Below are positions 35,427-42,936 of a DNA stretch of 64,000 bases, one piece after another. Below the pieces are notes generated by a model that worked only from the letters and a program-made list of their open reading frames with translations, did not search any database and was not told where the DNA came from. The stretch's first letter is position 1. Every line of letters starts with the position of its first letter. The translations under genes and the position numbers were made by a program. Location: assembly GCF_041949975.1 (NCBI RefSeq), contig NZ_JBHFQG010000008.1, positions 1 to 64,000 of the forward strand. Direction: 5' to 3'. This DNA is from Alteribacillus sp041949975. GTDB lineage: Bacteria > Bacillota > Bacilli > Bacillales > Marinococcaceae.

Positions 35427-37388
35427 ATGACAGAAGATGCTGTTTGGTTTCCAGATGAATCTTTCAAAAAAAGTACACGTCTTTATCAATGGATGCAGCA
35501 ACTTGGTTACAAGGAATATGAAAATTTTTTAGAAGATTCCACCAAAGATATATCCTGGTTCTGGCATGAGGCAGAGAAGGTGTTAGGTGTCGAATGGTTT
35601 GCACCATACAAGAAAACACTAGACCTGTCAAAAGGTATTCAATGGCCGAAATGGTTTGTAGATGGTAAGCTGAATGCCTGCTGCAACGCCGTTCATACAT
35701 GGACGAAACAAAGAGAGACATCTAATTCACCGGCTTTAAAATGGGAAGGAGAAGACGGTGAAGTTATCCAGTTTACTTTTTCTCAATTAAAAAAAGAGAT
35801 TGATCAAACAGCGGCAGGGTTAAAAGAAATAGGTGTACAAAAAGGTGATGTAGTAACGCTCTATATGCCAATGATTCCAGAAACAGTTATTGCAATGATG
35901 GCTGTTACAAAATTGGGTGCAGTTTTTTCTCCTACTTTTTCCGGTTACGGTGCTGAGGCTGTTGCGACTAGAATGAATGCCTCCAAAACAAAAGTTTTAA
36001 TTACGGCAGACGGCTTTTTGCGCAGAGGAAAAAAAGTTCAAATGAAAAAAGAAGCGGACCGGGCCGCGTCTCTGACACCATCTTTAGAAAAAATGGTAGT
36101 TGTTAACAGGCTAAATATCGATTCAAATTGGAATGAAACGCGTGACATTTCATGGAAAAACCTTATGTCTTTATCTTCTGTAAATACGAAAATGGAAGAA
36201 ATGGAGAGTTCAGACACATTGATGTTGATCTATACATCTGGGACTACTGGCAAGCCAAAAGGAGCCGTTCATACCCATTCCGGATTTCCGTTAAAGGCTG
36301 CTTTTGACGCAGGGATAGGCATGGATGTAAAAAAAGGAGATACTTTATTTTGGTTTACTGATATGGGATGGATGATGGGACCTTTCTTAGTTTACGGGGC
36401 TCTTATAAATGGAGCGTGTATTCTTATGTATGAAGGCACTCCAGATTTTCCGGAACCGGATCGGTTATGGAAGTTAGTTGATAAACATGAGGTCACACAT
36501 TTAGGAATTTCCCCAACTCTTATTCGTTCTTTAATGAAACATGGAGAGCAGTTTGTCAATGAGTTTTCGATGTCGAACTTAAGAGTAATTGCTTCGACAG
36601 GCGAGCCATGGAACCCGGAACCGTGGAAATGGCTGTTTAAAACAGCCGGTAAAAACAAAACGCCGATTTTTAACTATTCTGGAGGTACAGAGATTGCTGG
36701 TGGCATATTAGGTAATGTACTTGTTAAACCAATTGGTCCGGTTACATTTAATTCTGCTATTCCTGGAATGGCAGCAGAAGTTTTTAATGAAAAGGGAGAG
36801 CCGGCTGTTGGTGAAGTTGGAGAACTAGTCATAACTAAGCCATGGGTTGGTATGACAAATGGTTTTTGGAATGAACCAGACAGATATGAAGAGACGTATT
36901 GGAAAAGGTGGGAAAATATTTGGGTTCATGGCGACTGGGCGGTAAAAGATGAAAAAGGCTATTGGACGATTACCGGTAGATCAGACGATATATTAAACAT
37001 AGCAGGCAAAAGATTAGGACCTGCTGAAATGGAATCTGTTTTAGTAGAGCATCCAGCCGTTAGAGAAGCTGGTACAATTGGAGTTCCTCACGATGTGAAA
37101 GGGGAAGAAGCTGTTTGTTTTGTGATTTTAAATGATGAATATAACTACTCAAAAAAGCTTGAAGAGGAACTGATAGCTCAATGCGGCTTAAAACTTGGAA
37201 AAGCACTTCGTCCTTCTTCTATTTTTACTGTTTATGATTTGCCTAAAACAAGAAATGCAAAAGTAATGCGCAGAGCGATCAAAGCTGCCTTTTTAAATAA
37301 AGATCCAGGAGATTTATCTTCACTCGAAAACCCGGAAGCTATAGAAACAATAAAAGAAATAAGAAATAAACAAAGGAGTTTACTTTAG
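35427..37388 (+). CDS. AMP-forming acyl-CoA synthetase (acetyl/acetoacetyl-CoA synthetase-like)
   Basis: A 653-residue adenylate-forming ligase with the extra N-terminal domain of acetyl-CoA-synthetase-type enzymes. The P-loop is LIYTSGTTGKPKGAVHTH, A5 region FNYSGGTEIAGG, hinge GRSDDILNIAGKRLGP, and the end PKTRNAKVMRRAIK has the catalytic lysine. The position at the end of an operon that releases acetoacetate suggests it may activate acetoacetate, or a short fatty acid. The usual acetyl-CoA synthetase motif around the C-terminal lysine (SGKIMRR) reads NAKVMRR. Substrate unproven. Confidence 0.8.
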   Translation: MTEDAVWFPDESFKKSTRLYQWMQQLGYKEYENFLEDSTKDISWFWHEAEKVLGVEWFAPYKKTLDLSKGIQWPKWFVDGKLNACCNAVHTWTKQRETSNSPALKWEGEDGEVIQFTFSQLKKEIDQTAAGLKEIGVQKGDVVTLYMPMIPETVIAMMAVTKLGAVFSPTFSGYGAEAVATRMNASKTKVLITADGFLRRGKKVQMKKEADRAASLTPSLEKMVVVNRLNIDSNWNETRDISWKNLMSLSSVNTKMEEMESSDTLMLIYTSGTTGKPKGAVHTHSGFPLKAAFDAGIGMDVKKGDTLFWFTDMGWMMGPFLVYGALINGACILMYEGTPDFPEPDRLWKLVDKHEVTHLGISPTLIRSLMKHGEQFVNEFSMSNLRVIASTGEPWNPEPWKWLFKTAGKNKTPIFNYSGGTEIAGGILGNVLVKPIGPVTFNSAIPGMAAEVFNEKGEPAVGEVGELVITKPWVGMTNGFWNEPDRYEETYWKRWENIWVHGDWAVKDEKGYWTITGRSDDILNIAGKRLGPAEMESVLVEHPAVREAGTIGVPHDVKGEEAVCFVILNDEYNYSKKLEEELIAQCGLKLGKALRPSSIFTVYDLPKTRNAKVMRRAIKAAFLNKDPGDLSSLENPEAIETIKEIRNKQRSLL

Positions 37389-37510
37389 TTGGATTGAAAC
37401 TTATCAGTTAAACTCAAAAAAAGCGCAATATTAGCAGTCTGTTTCTCATTGACTAGCAAACTAAATAAAAACCCTCCTCTTATTTTCCTTAATTTACTAT
37501 TCTTTTTATG

Positions 37511-37539
37511 GCATAGTGTTTGAAAATCGATACAAACTA
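37511..37539 (+). promoter_or_regulatory. candidate sigma-G promoter of the SASP gene
   Basis: GCATA (37511-37515) fits the sigma-G -35 GHATR, and CAAACTA (37533-37539) matches 6 of 7 positions of -10 CATNHTA, with 17 bases between. SASP genes are classic forespore sigma-G targets. Confidence 0.55.
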
Positions 37540-37564
37540 TAGGTACAAAGAGGAGGTGAGAAAC

Positions 37565-37783
37565 ATGGCAAACAACAACAGCGGTAACAATAACCAATTA
37601 CTTGTACCAGGAGTTGATCAAGCTCTTGATCAAATGAAATTTGAAATAGCTCAAGAATTTGGAGTTCAACTTGGTGCTGATTCTACTTCCCGTTCTAATG
37701 GTTCTGTGGGAGGAGAAATCACTAAGCGTCTTGTCACAATGGCTGAGCAGCAAATGAGTGGACAGACTGGTCAGCAGCAATAA
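37565..37783 (+). CDS. small acid-soluble spore protein, alpha/beta type
   Basis: A 72-residue DNA-binding protein that saturates forespore DNA, protecting it against UV and heat, and is degraded by the GPR protease at germination. Family motifs are LVPGVDQALDQMKFEIAQEFGV, containing the GPR cleavage segment, and the second conserved region GGEITKRLVTMAEQQM. An AGGAGGTG site precedes ATG 37565. Its position near yheE, yheB and yheA corresponds to sspB in B. subtilis, but the paralogue cannot be told from sequence alone. Confidence 0.95.
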   Translation: MANNNSGNNNQLLVPGVDQALDQMKFEIAQEFGVQLGADSTSRSNGSVGGEITKRLVTMAEQQMSGQTGQQQ

Positions 37784-37801
37784 TCAAATAACATGGCTAG
37801 T

Positions 37802-37850
37802 GAGACTGTCATAAGGGTGGCGCATACCGCCACCTGACAGTCTCCTGTTT
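37802..37850 (+). terminator. rho-independent terminator of the SASP gene
   Basis: GAGACTGTCA pairs with TGACAGTCTC as outer stem, and GGTGGCG/CGCCACC as inner stem, followed by CTGTTTTG. Long and stable, as often seen after SASP genes. Confidence 0.85.
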
Positions 37851-37865
37851 TGTTCGTTAAAGTAA

Positions 37866-37899
37866 AAAATAGCCTGATTTTGTAAAATAAAACCAGGCA
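37866..37899 (-). terminator. terminator of the YozQ-like gene, minus strand
   Basis: On the minus strand GCCTGGTTTT pairs with AAAATCAGGC and is followed by TATTTTTTAC. It lies just after the stop at 37918. Confidence 0.7.
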
Positions 37900-37917
37900 T
37901 TATATTAACAAGCCCTT

Positions 37918-38085
37918 TTAATTATGGGATGGAGGCTCTTCTGCATCTAATTCTCTAGCGTCCTCAATTTGATTATCATCATATTGAGGACGGACGCTGC
38001 CTCCAGCGAGGCCTTCATTAATCATTCTGTCTACATCCATGCTATAGTTTTGTTTATCTTTTTGTCCCTTTTGCATTTTATCCAT
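37918..38085 (-). CDS. YozQ-like small protein (DUF4025)
   Basis: A 55-residue acidic protein: MDKMQKGQKDKQNYSMDVDR, then MINEGLAGGSV and ELDAEEPPSHN. The RMINEGLAGG segment resembles what I remember of DUF4025/YozQ, a Bacillus family of unknown function. A GGGAGGGAG site stands before ATG 38085. The coding frame is clean and is followed by a terminator, so it is a real gene although short. Confidence 0.65.
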   Translation of the reverse strand: MDKMQKGQKDKQNYSMDVDRMINEGLAGGSVRPQYDDNQIEDARELDAEEPPSHN

Positions 38086-38157
38086 GTGGCTCTCCCTCCC
38101 ACATTCTTATCATCTCCGGCTGTTAAGCTTTCATACAGGTCAGATTTTTCCGCTGTT

Positions 38158-38385
38158 TTATGTCGGCGGGGTATGATCCTCAAAAATATGATATAAAACA
38201 AGATCATGTACTTGAGCTTCTATATTTTTCAAGTCATTAGAGGGAGGTGTATTTCCTGCCCATTCAATTGTTCCGTCCTTGAAGTAAATTCCATTGAAAT
38301 AATTTCCTTTAAAGAAAAAAGAAAATTTCCATTCTTTTCGAAGCCAATTGTTTTTTCTTTCCGACCATTGAAAATGAGTAATCAT
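38158..38385 (-). CDS. yheE: YheE-like protein (DUF5342)
   Basis: A 75-residue protein, rich in Trp, Phe and Lys: MITHFQWSERKNNWLRKEWK, FKGNYFNGIYFKDGTIEW and VHDLVLYHIFE. It resembles B. subtilis YheE, and the neighbours (SASP gene, yheB, yheA) correspond to the same locus. Function unknown. TGGAGG lies about 10 bases upstream of ATG 38385. The yheC and yheD genes that lie between yheB and yheE in B. subtilis are missing here; an IS stands in the gap. Confidence 0.65.
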   Translation of the reverse strand: MITHFQWSERKNNWLRKEWKFSFFFKGNYFNGIYFKDGTIEWAGNTPPSNDLKNIEAQVHDLVLYHIFEDHTPPT

Positions 38386-38457
38386 GTCTTTTTTCCTCCA
38401 ATGTTAGAAAATTTAATATTATTTGCATCTTACCATACTCACAACAAACCAAAAAAG

Positions 38458-38466
38458 ATGAATACC
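38458..38466. repeat. 9-bp target site duplication, left copy
   Basis: ATGAATACC directly abuts the left end of the IS; the identical nine bases at 40111-40119 abut the right end. Nine bases is the duplication length I recall for ISLre2 elements. Confidence 0.85.
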
Positions 38467-38520
38467 GTATGTGTAAAATGTTTCTCGAAGGATTTGGGCA
38501 CTAATTGGTAGAAAAAAAAA

Positions 38521-38585
38521 GAGAAGGCACTCTATCATAAATGTATGCTTTGCCGAGCAAATACATTTAGAAAAGAGGCCTTCTC
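38521..38585 (+). promoter_or_regulatory. leader stem-loop hiding the transposase start
   Basis: GAGAAGGC (38521-38528) pairs with GCCTTCTC (38578-38585), directly before ATG 38586. CTCT (38530-38533) pairs with AGAG (38574-38577), and AAATGTAT (38539-38546) with ATACATTT (38561-38568) forms an inner stem. The only Shine-Dalgarno-like sequence, AAAAGAGG (38571-38578), is largely in the stem. An mRNA reading in from outside would fold and block translation. Confidence 0.6.
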
Positions 38586-39960
38586 ATGCAGTCTATTATA
38601 TCAAAACTTTATCAAACCGTAAAAGATACATTGACGCAGAGGAAAGCATGCATCGTCTTATGTATGAATGGTTCTCCGATATGGTAGGAGATATGTTGAC
38701 GTCCCTAGATCGTGCTGTGAAGGAAAGCAAACAGGCAGAAGGTTGGCTGGTCAAACGGGAAGATGAAAAGACGATTCAATTTATGTTTGGACCGGTCCGT
38801 TACCGCCGCACGTTGATGGTGGATCCCCAGGGCGACAACCATTATCCCCTGGATGAGTGACTGGGTATCCGAAAGCATTAGAGGCAAAGTCCTGTGGTCG
38901 AAGCAAAAGTGGCGGAAATGGCCAGTGAAGCGACGTATAGGGAGGCAGCACGGGTATTAAAGGAATGGACAGCTGTAGACATCAGTCATCAGACGGTAGG
39001 GAATATGATGAAGCAAGTAGGGACGGCGCAAGCTCGGGAGGATGAAACCATCGTAACGGAACTAGAGGAGGCAGCTGCCCTGCCGGAAGGGAAATACGTC
39101 GACTATTTACACGCGGAACGGAGAAAAAGAAAGGCATCGAAGTCAGCCACGCGATGTCTATAAAGGTTGGGAAACCAATGGAAAACGTGTCTCTCTCCTG
39201 CACCCGAAAGTGATCTTGACGACGCAGCCAACCTCTGACTTCTGGAAAGAAGTGCAGGCCCTTACTGCCCAGCGCTATTCTTTAGAGAAAACTCAAGTGA
39301 TTACCAATAGTGACGGAGGGAAAGGATACACAGCCTAAAAATTTCAGGAAACCTTTTCCGGTCCGAGTATCCGGTGTTTAATCAATTAGATTCCTATCAT
39401 GTTTTCCAAGCGTTAAACCGTGCCTGAGGGGCGCAAAAGAGCGACTACAAAGAGGGGCTTCGAAAAGCACCCGAGATAGCATAACAAGGCGGATTTCAAG
39501 CTGTGGCTGGATACCTATGAAAGTACCCTCGAAGAATCGAATAAGATCGAGAAGGTAAAGGATTTTCGTACCTATATCCTTCAAAATTGGAACCGGATTT
39601 TTGACTGGCGGGAAAAGGTGAAAAATCCTCCAGCAGAAGGCAAGAAGCCTTGGAGCCATGGAATCAAACCAGCGTCATATCTCCTTTCGTATGAAAAAAA
39701 GAGGGATGCATTGGAGTACCAAGGGCGGAGAAGCCATGGTGAAAATAAAACAAGGGATATTTAATCAAACGCTTCGGGAGGCTTATCTCAAACATCAGCC
39801 TAGAAGTGCAAGGCAGCAGCGAGAGCTCAAATAGATGGTGCGCATGACAGAGTATTTGCGTCAGCCTACGCGTTCTTCTGTTGGAGTGAAAGAAGGATCT
39901 GTGACCCTGTACACAGCCCATTCCACCGCTATGGGAACGTTAATGAAAAGCTTTCAATAA
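38586..39960 (+). pseudogene. ISLre2-family transposase, broken
   Basis: The frame opens at ATG 38586 (MQSIISKLYQTVKDTLTQ) but shifts after about 20 codons. Recognisable pieces in order are MYEWFSDMVGDMLTSLDRAV, FGPVRYRRTLMVDPQG, AKVAEMASEATYREAARVLK, and the C-terminal RMKKRGMHWSTKGGE-type segment. Stops interrupt near 38858, 38880, 39161, 39426 and 39833, and the frame changes several times. The catalytic acidic residues cannot be followed in one frame, so this copy cannot encode transposase. Confidence 0.9.
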
Positions 39961-39962
39961 TA

Positions 39963-40011
39963 CCTCCATTTTTTTGTAAGCTTCGGGAAGAAGCTTACAA
40001 AAAAGTGGAGG
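39963..40011 (+). other. ISLre2 post-transposase hairpin, copy 2
   Basis: Bases 39963-39984 pair with 39990-40011: 22 base pairs with one T-G wobble around a five-base loop. Relative to copy 1 (313-360) two stem pairs have changed on both sides: C-G to T-A and G-C to T-A. The G-G mismatch of copy 1 is a G-C pair here. It lies 2 bases after the transposase stop. Confidence 0.8.
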
Positions 40012-40110
40012 CCACCAAGCGAATCGCGGTAGCCGGTTTTTAAGGTGTACAAAAATAGAGTGCTGAAAATAGTGGTGTTCTAACCATATCGAGAAAAACT
40101 TGACGCATAC

Positions 40111-40119
40111 ATGAATACC
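40111..40119. repeat. 9-bp target site duplication, right copy
   Basis: ATGAATACC, identical to 38458-38466, directly follows the right inverted repeat. Confidence 0.85.
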
Positions 40120-40201
40120 TCATGCTTGCCGAAACATTGTCAAGTTGGTAAAGTGATAATGATTGTTTACATAAAGGTGTTTAATTAAAGGAGTTTGAAA
40201 A

Positions 40202-41341
40202 ATGGACGGATTGCTGCTGATTGTAGTAATGATTGGTGTTGGGGCCGTTATTGGCGGAGTGACGAACTCGCTTGCTATAAAAATGTTATTCAGACCGTAT
40301 CAACCGGTATTTATAAGAAAGTGGCGTATTCCTTTTACTCCCGGGCTAATCCCAAAAAGAAGAGGAGAAATGGCAGAACAAATGGGAAAAATGGTCGTCA
40401 ATCATTTATTGACGCCTGAAGGTATACAGAAAAAAATTCAAGAAAAAACCTTTCGGATAAAAATGACAAAATGGGTCACAAATGAGGTAAATAAGTGGCT
40501 GCATAGTTCGTTGTCTGTTTCTGAATTTTTCCGGGAAACCTGGAATGCAGGTAACATCCGTAATGTTTTACATTTGAAAACAGAAACATTTATAAAGGAA
40601 AAAATGGATGATTTTATACGAGAAAATAAAGACAAAGAAATAAAAGAGCTGCTCCCTAAAACAGCCATTGATAAAGGAGACGAGCTCGTTCCTTTTCTTG
40701 CCAGCAAAATAACGAAAAAGGGAGCGGACTATTTCAAAGGCGAAGAGGGAAGAAGACAACTGTATGTGCTGTTAGAAAAATTTTTAAAAGGGAAAGGCTC
40801 GATGCTTAATTTTTTAGGCTCCATGTTTGGTAATGACAAAATAGTTGAAAAGCTTCAACCTGAAATTGTACGTTTTTTTGAAGACCCGTCCTCAGAAATA
40901 TTTATTAGAGATTTAATTCAAAAAGAATGGTTAAATATTCAAAAGCAGCCTTTTTCAAACGCAGTCACTATGATAAATACGGAAAAATCAGCGAAGAAGT
41001 TGGCTGAATTACTAAATAAAGAGCTGCCGCTTTTCAGTTATTTGGAAACCCCGCTAAAAGAATGGGCACCTAAGTACGAAGAACAAATAACAAAAGAATG
41101 GATTCCAGGCATTATAGACCAAATAGAATATGTATTAATTCACAGGTTAAACAATTTTTTTGAGAAATTGGCATTAGATGAAGTGGTGAGAGAAAGAGTA
41201 GATACATTTTCAGTAGATCGCCTTGAAGAAATGGTGCTGTCCATATCAAGACGAGAGTTTAAAATGATCACTTACCTGGGTGCACTGTTGGGTGGTTTGG
41301 TCGGATTGTTTCAAGGTCTAATTGTTACCTTTTTACTTTAA
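40202..41341 (+). CDS. yheB: YheB, DUF445 membrane protein
   Basis: A 379-residue protein of the DUF445 family with hydrophobic segments at both ends (about residues 2-25 and 355-378) and a long helical, charged middle. The N-terminal VGAVIGGVTNSLAIKMLFRP with KWRIPFTPGLIPKRRGEMAEQMG is the family hallmark. The function is unknown; in B. subtilis YheB has been associated with the spore or membrane. AAAGGAG stands before ATG 40202. The IS ends only about 90 bases upstream. It is followed by yheA as in B. subtilis. Confidence 0.9.
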   Translation: MDGLLLIVVMIGVGAVIGGVTNSLAIKMLFRPYQPVFIRKWRIPFTPGLIPKRRGEMAEQMGKMVVNHLLTPEGIQKKIQEKTFRIKMTKWVTNEVNKWLHSSLSVSEFFRETWNAGNIRNVLHLKTETFIKEKMDDFIRENKDKEIKELLPKTAIDKGDELVPFLASKITKKGADYFKGEEGRRQLYVLLEKFLKGKGSMLNFLGSMFGNDKIVEKLQPEIVRFFEDPSSEIFIRDLIQKEWLNIQKQPFSNAVTMINTEKSAKKLAELLNKELPLFSYLETPLKEWAPKYEEQITKEWIPGIIDQIEYVLIHRLNNFFEKLALDEVVRERVDTFSVDRLEEMVLSISRREFKMITYLGALLGGLVGLFQGLIVTFLL

Positions 41342-41418
41342 AAAATGTTTTGAGTGGATGATTTCTGAGTGCTTTTCATGTTATGCTCGGTAAAGATTTT
41401 AAAAAGGAGGACCCATTA

Positions 41419-41781
41419 ATGTCCAATATTTATGATAATGCACGTGAATTATCTCAGGCTTTGAGAAACAGTGATGATTTTCAAAACCTGAAAAATTTAC
41501 ATGAAGAAGTAGAAAATGACGAAGTAGCGAAAAGAATGCTTGATAACTTCCGTCAATTGCAATTGGACCTGCAGCAAAAACAAATGCAAGGTCAGCAGCC
41601 ATCAGAAGAAGAGATTACTCAAGCACAAAAGCAGTTTGAAATGGTGCAGCAGCATGATGTAATTTCTAAATTGATGGAAGAAGAACAACGAATGAGCACC
41701 ATTATTAGTGATTTAAACAAAATTATTACTGAACCTCTTGAAGATCTTTATGGAGTTCCAGACGAACAACAAGGTCAGTAA
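41419..41781 (+). CDS. yheA: YheA, YlbF/YmcA family protein
   Basis: A 120-residue all-helical protein of the DUF964 (Com_YlbF) family, related to YlbF and YmcA, which form the RNase Y specificity complex with YaaT; YheA itself is uncharacterised. Visible are DNARELSQALRNSDDFQNLK, MLDNFRQLQLDLQQKQMQGQ and the final MSTIISDLNKIITEPLEDLY. AAAGGAGG before ATG 41419 sets the start; the longer frame from 41383 has no site. It follows yheB by 77 bases and ends at a terminator. Confidence 0.9.
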   Translation: MSNIYDNARELSQALRNSDDFQNLKNLHEEVENDEVAKRMLDNFRQLQLDLQQKQMQGQQPSEEEITQAQKQFEMVQQHDVISKLMEEEQRMSTIISDLNKIITEPLEDLYGVPDEQQGQ

Positions 41782-41790
41782 TACGTTCTC

Positions 41791-41820
41791 CCTGCAGAAA
41801 CAAGGTTCTGCAGGTTTTTT
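41791..41820 (+). terminator. rho-independent terminator of yheBA
   Basis: CCTGCAGAA (41791-41799) pairs with TTCTGCAGG (41806-41814), followed by six T residues. Confidence 0.9.
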
Positions 41821-41927
41821 AAATCCTTATAACATGAATTTTTGCACGGTTGTTTCCGTTCTAAAGAATGCTAGGCCAACATAGGGTAAAAATAGAAAAG
41901 GCTTAGCGCCGAGGAGGGGGAAACAAC

Positions 41928-42767
41928 ATGAAGTACCGATTATTGGCGATGAGTATAGACGGTGTACTTTTAAAAAATAATGACCGCATTAGTCGAGAAA
42001 CGAAAGATGCTGTAGATTTTGTTCGAAAAAAAGGAGTTTATTCTGTACTAGTAACGAATCGAAGTTTTTCTGCAGCTAAAAAAATTGCTAAACAGTTAAA
42101 GATGGAACATGAGATGATCTCTCATGGCGGAGCCTTATTGGCAGGAATATCCGGAATGCCAATCTTAGAAGCAAGAATGCCGCCAGAGATGGTATATGAC
42201 GCAGCTGAGTTCCTTGAACGTTTTCCATGCCGCATTCAATTAGAAAGTCAAGATTATGAATGGGAGAACAAGCACCAGCATACAAGAAAAGTACTGGGTA
42301 AAATCCAGTTCAGCCTGGGAGAAGGCTTGTTTCAGCCTAAAACATATACTGAAAAAATATCTGCTTCTGTTTATGAACAACAATTAAGTGCTTTGCGATT
42401 GTTTGGAGAATTTGAAGAAGAGCAAGATGCACATAAGTGCAGAGAACAATTATTAGATGCTATCCCCGATATAATAATTGAACAAAACGGAAAACATTTG
42501 ACTGTAAAAAAAGAGCAGGCTACAAAGGAATATGCATTATCGTACCTAATGTCTGAACTTGGTATCAATAGAGAAGAAATAATCTATGTCGGCTCAGGAA
42601 CAGCAGACGCTCCAGGATTAGAAATGGCAGGTATTGGAGTTGCCATGGGACAGTCAGCCGATGAGCTTAAAGAAAAAGCAGACTGGATTACCCGTTCTAA
42701 TGAACAGGATGGGGTAGCATATTTGATTAAAGAAGTGTTCAGAAAGCAAATGAGAGTGGAAGTATAA
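41928..42767 (+). CDS. yhaX: HAD-family (Cof type) phosphatase, YhaX-like
   Basis: A 279-residue haloacid-dehalogenase hydrolase of the Cof/IIB subfamily, likely a sugar-phosphate or nucleotide phosphatase. The first motif reads MSIDGVLL: the usual DxDGT is SIDGV, with the nucleophile position occupied by Ser rather than Asp. That would impair catalysis if correct. Motif II is VLVTNRS and the last is YVGSGTADAPGLEMAGIGVAMGQS, where GD is replaced by GS. Position next to hemZ and yheA fits YhaX. The substitutions suggest a non-catalytic or altered member. Confidence 0.82.
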   Translation: MKYRLLAMSIDGVLLKNNDRISRETKDAVDFVRKKGVYSVLVTNRSFSAAKKIAKQLKMEHEMISHGGALLAGISGMPILEARMPPEMVYDAAEFLERFPCRIQLESQDYEWENKHQHTRKVLGKIQFSLGEGLFQPKTYTEKISASVYEQQLSALRLFGEFEEEQDAHKCREQLLDAIPDIIIEQNGKHLTVKKEQATKEYALSYLMSELGINREEIIYVGSGTADAPGLEMAGIGVAMGQSADELKEKADWITRSNEQDGVAYLIKEVFRKQMRVEV

Positions 42768-42783
42768 AAAGATGCATATTTTA

Positions 42784-42814
42784 AAGAGGCCGGTTAATAA
42801 ACCGGTCTTTTTCC
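42784..42814 (+). terminator. rho-independent terminator of yhaX
   Basis: AGAGGCCGGTT pairs with AACCGGTCTTT around AATA, followed by T-rich sequence. Confidence 0.85.
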
Positions 42815-42936
42815 TTTTTAATAATTTTTTATATTAAATAATAATGGTCAAAAAGCTTTTGTCTCTGTCTCTTGTTGACCTAATGGAGTACATTATGTAC
42901 ACTTAAGCTGATTTTAAGCAGGAAGGGTTGAAATAA

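Larger units (their letters stand above)
38467..40110 (+). mobile_element. ISLre2-family insertion sequence, complete but inactive
   Basis: A 1644-bp element bounded by imperfect inverted repeats: 38467-38488 and 40089-40110 match at 18 of 22 positions. It is flanked by a perfect 9-bp duplication (38458-38466 and 40111-40119). It contains one transposase gene, broken by several frameshifts and stops, a long leader hairpin before the gene and another after it. Its right third is about 90 percent identical by eye to the element at the window start. It was inserted between yheE and yheB; the intact duplication shows simple insertion without deletion. Confidence 0.92.
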
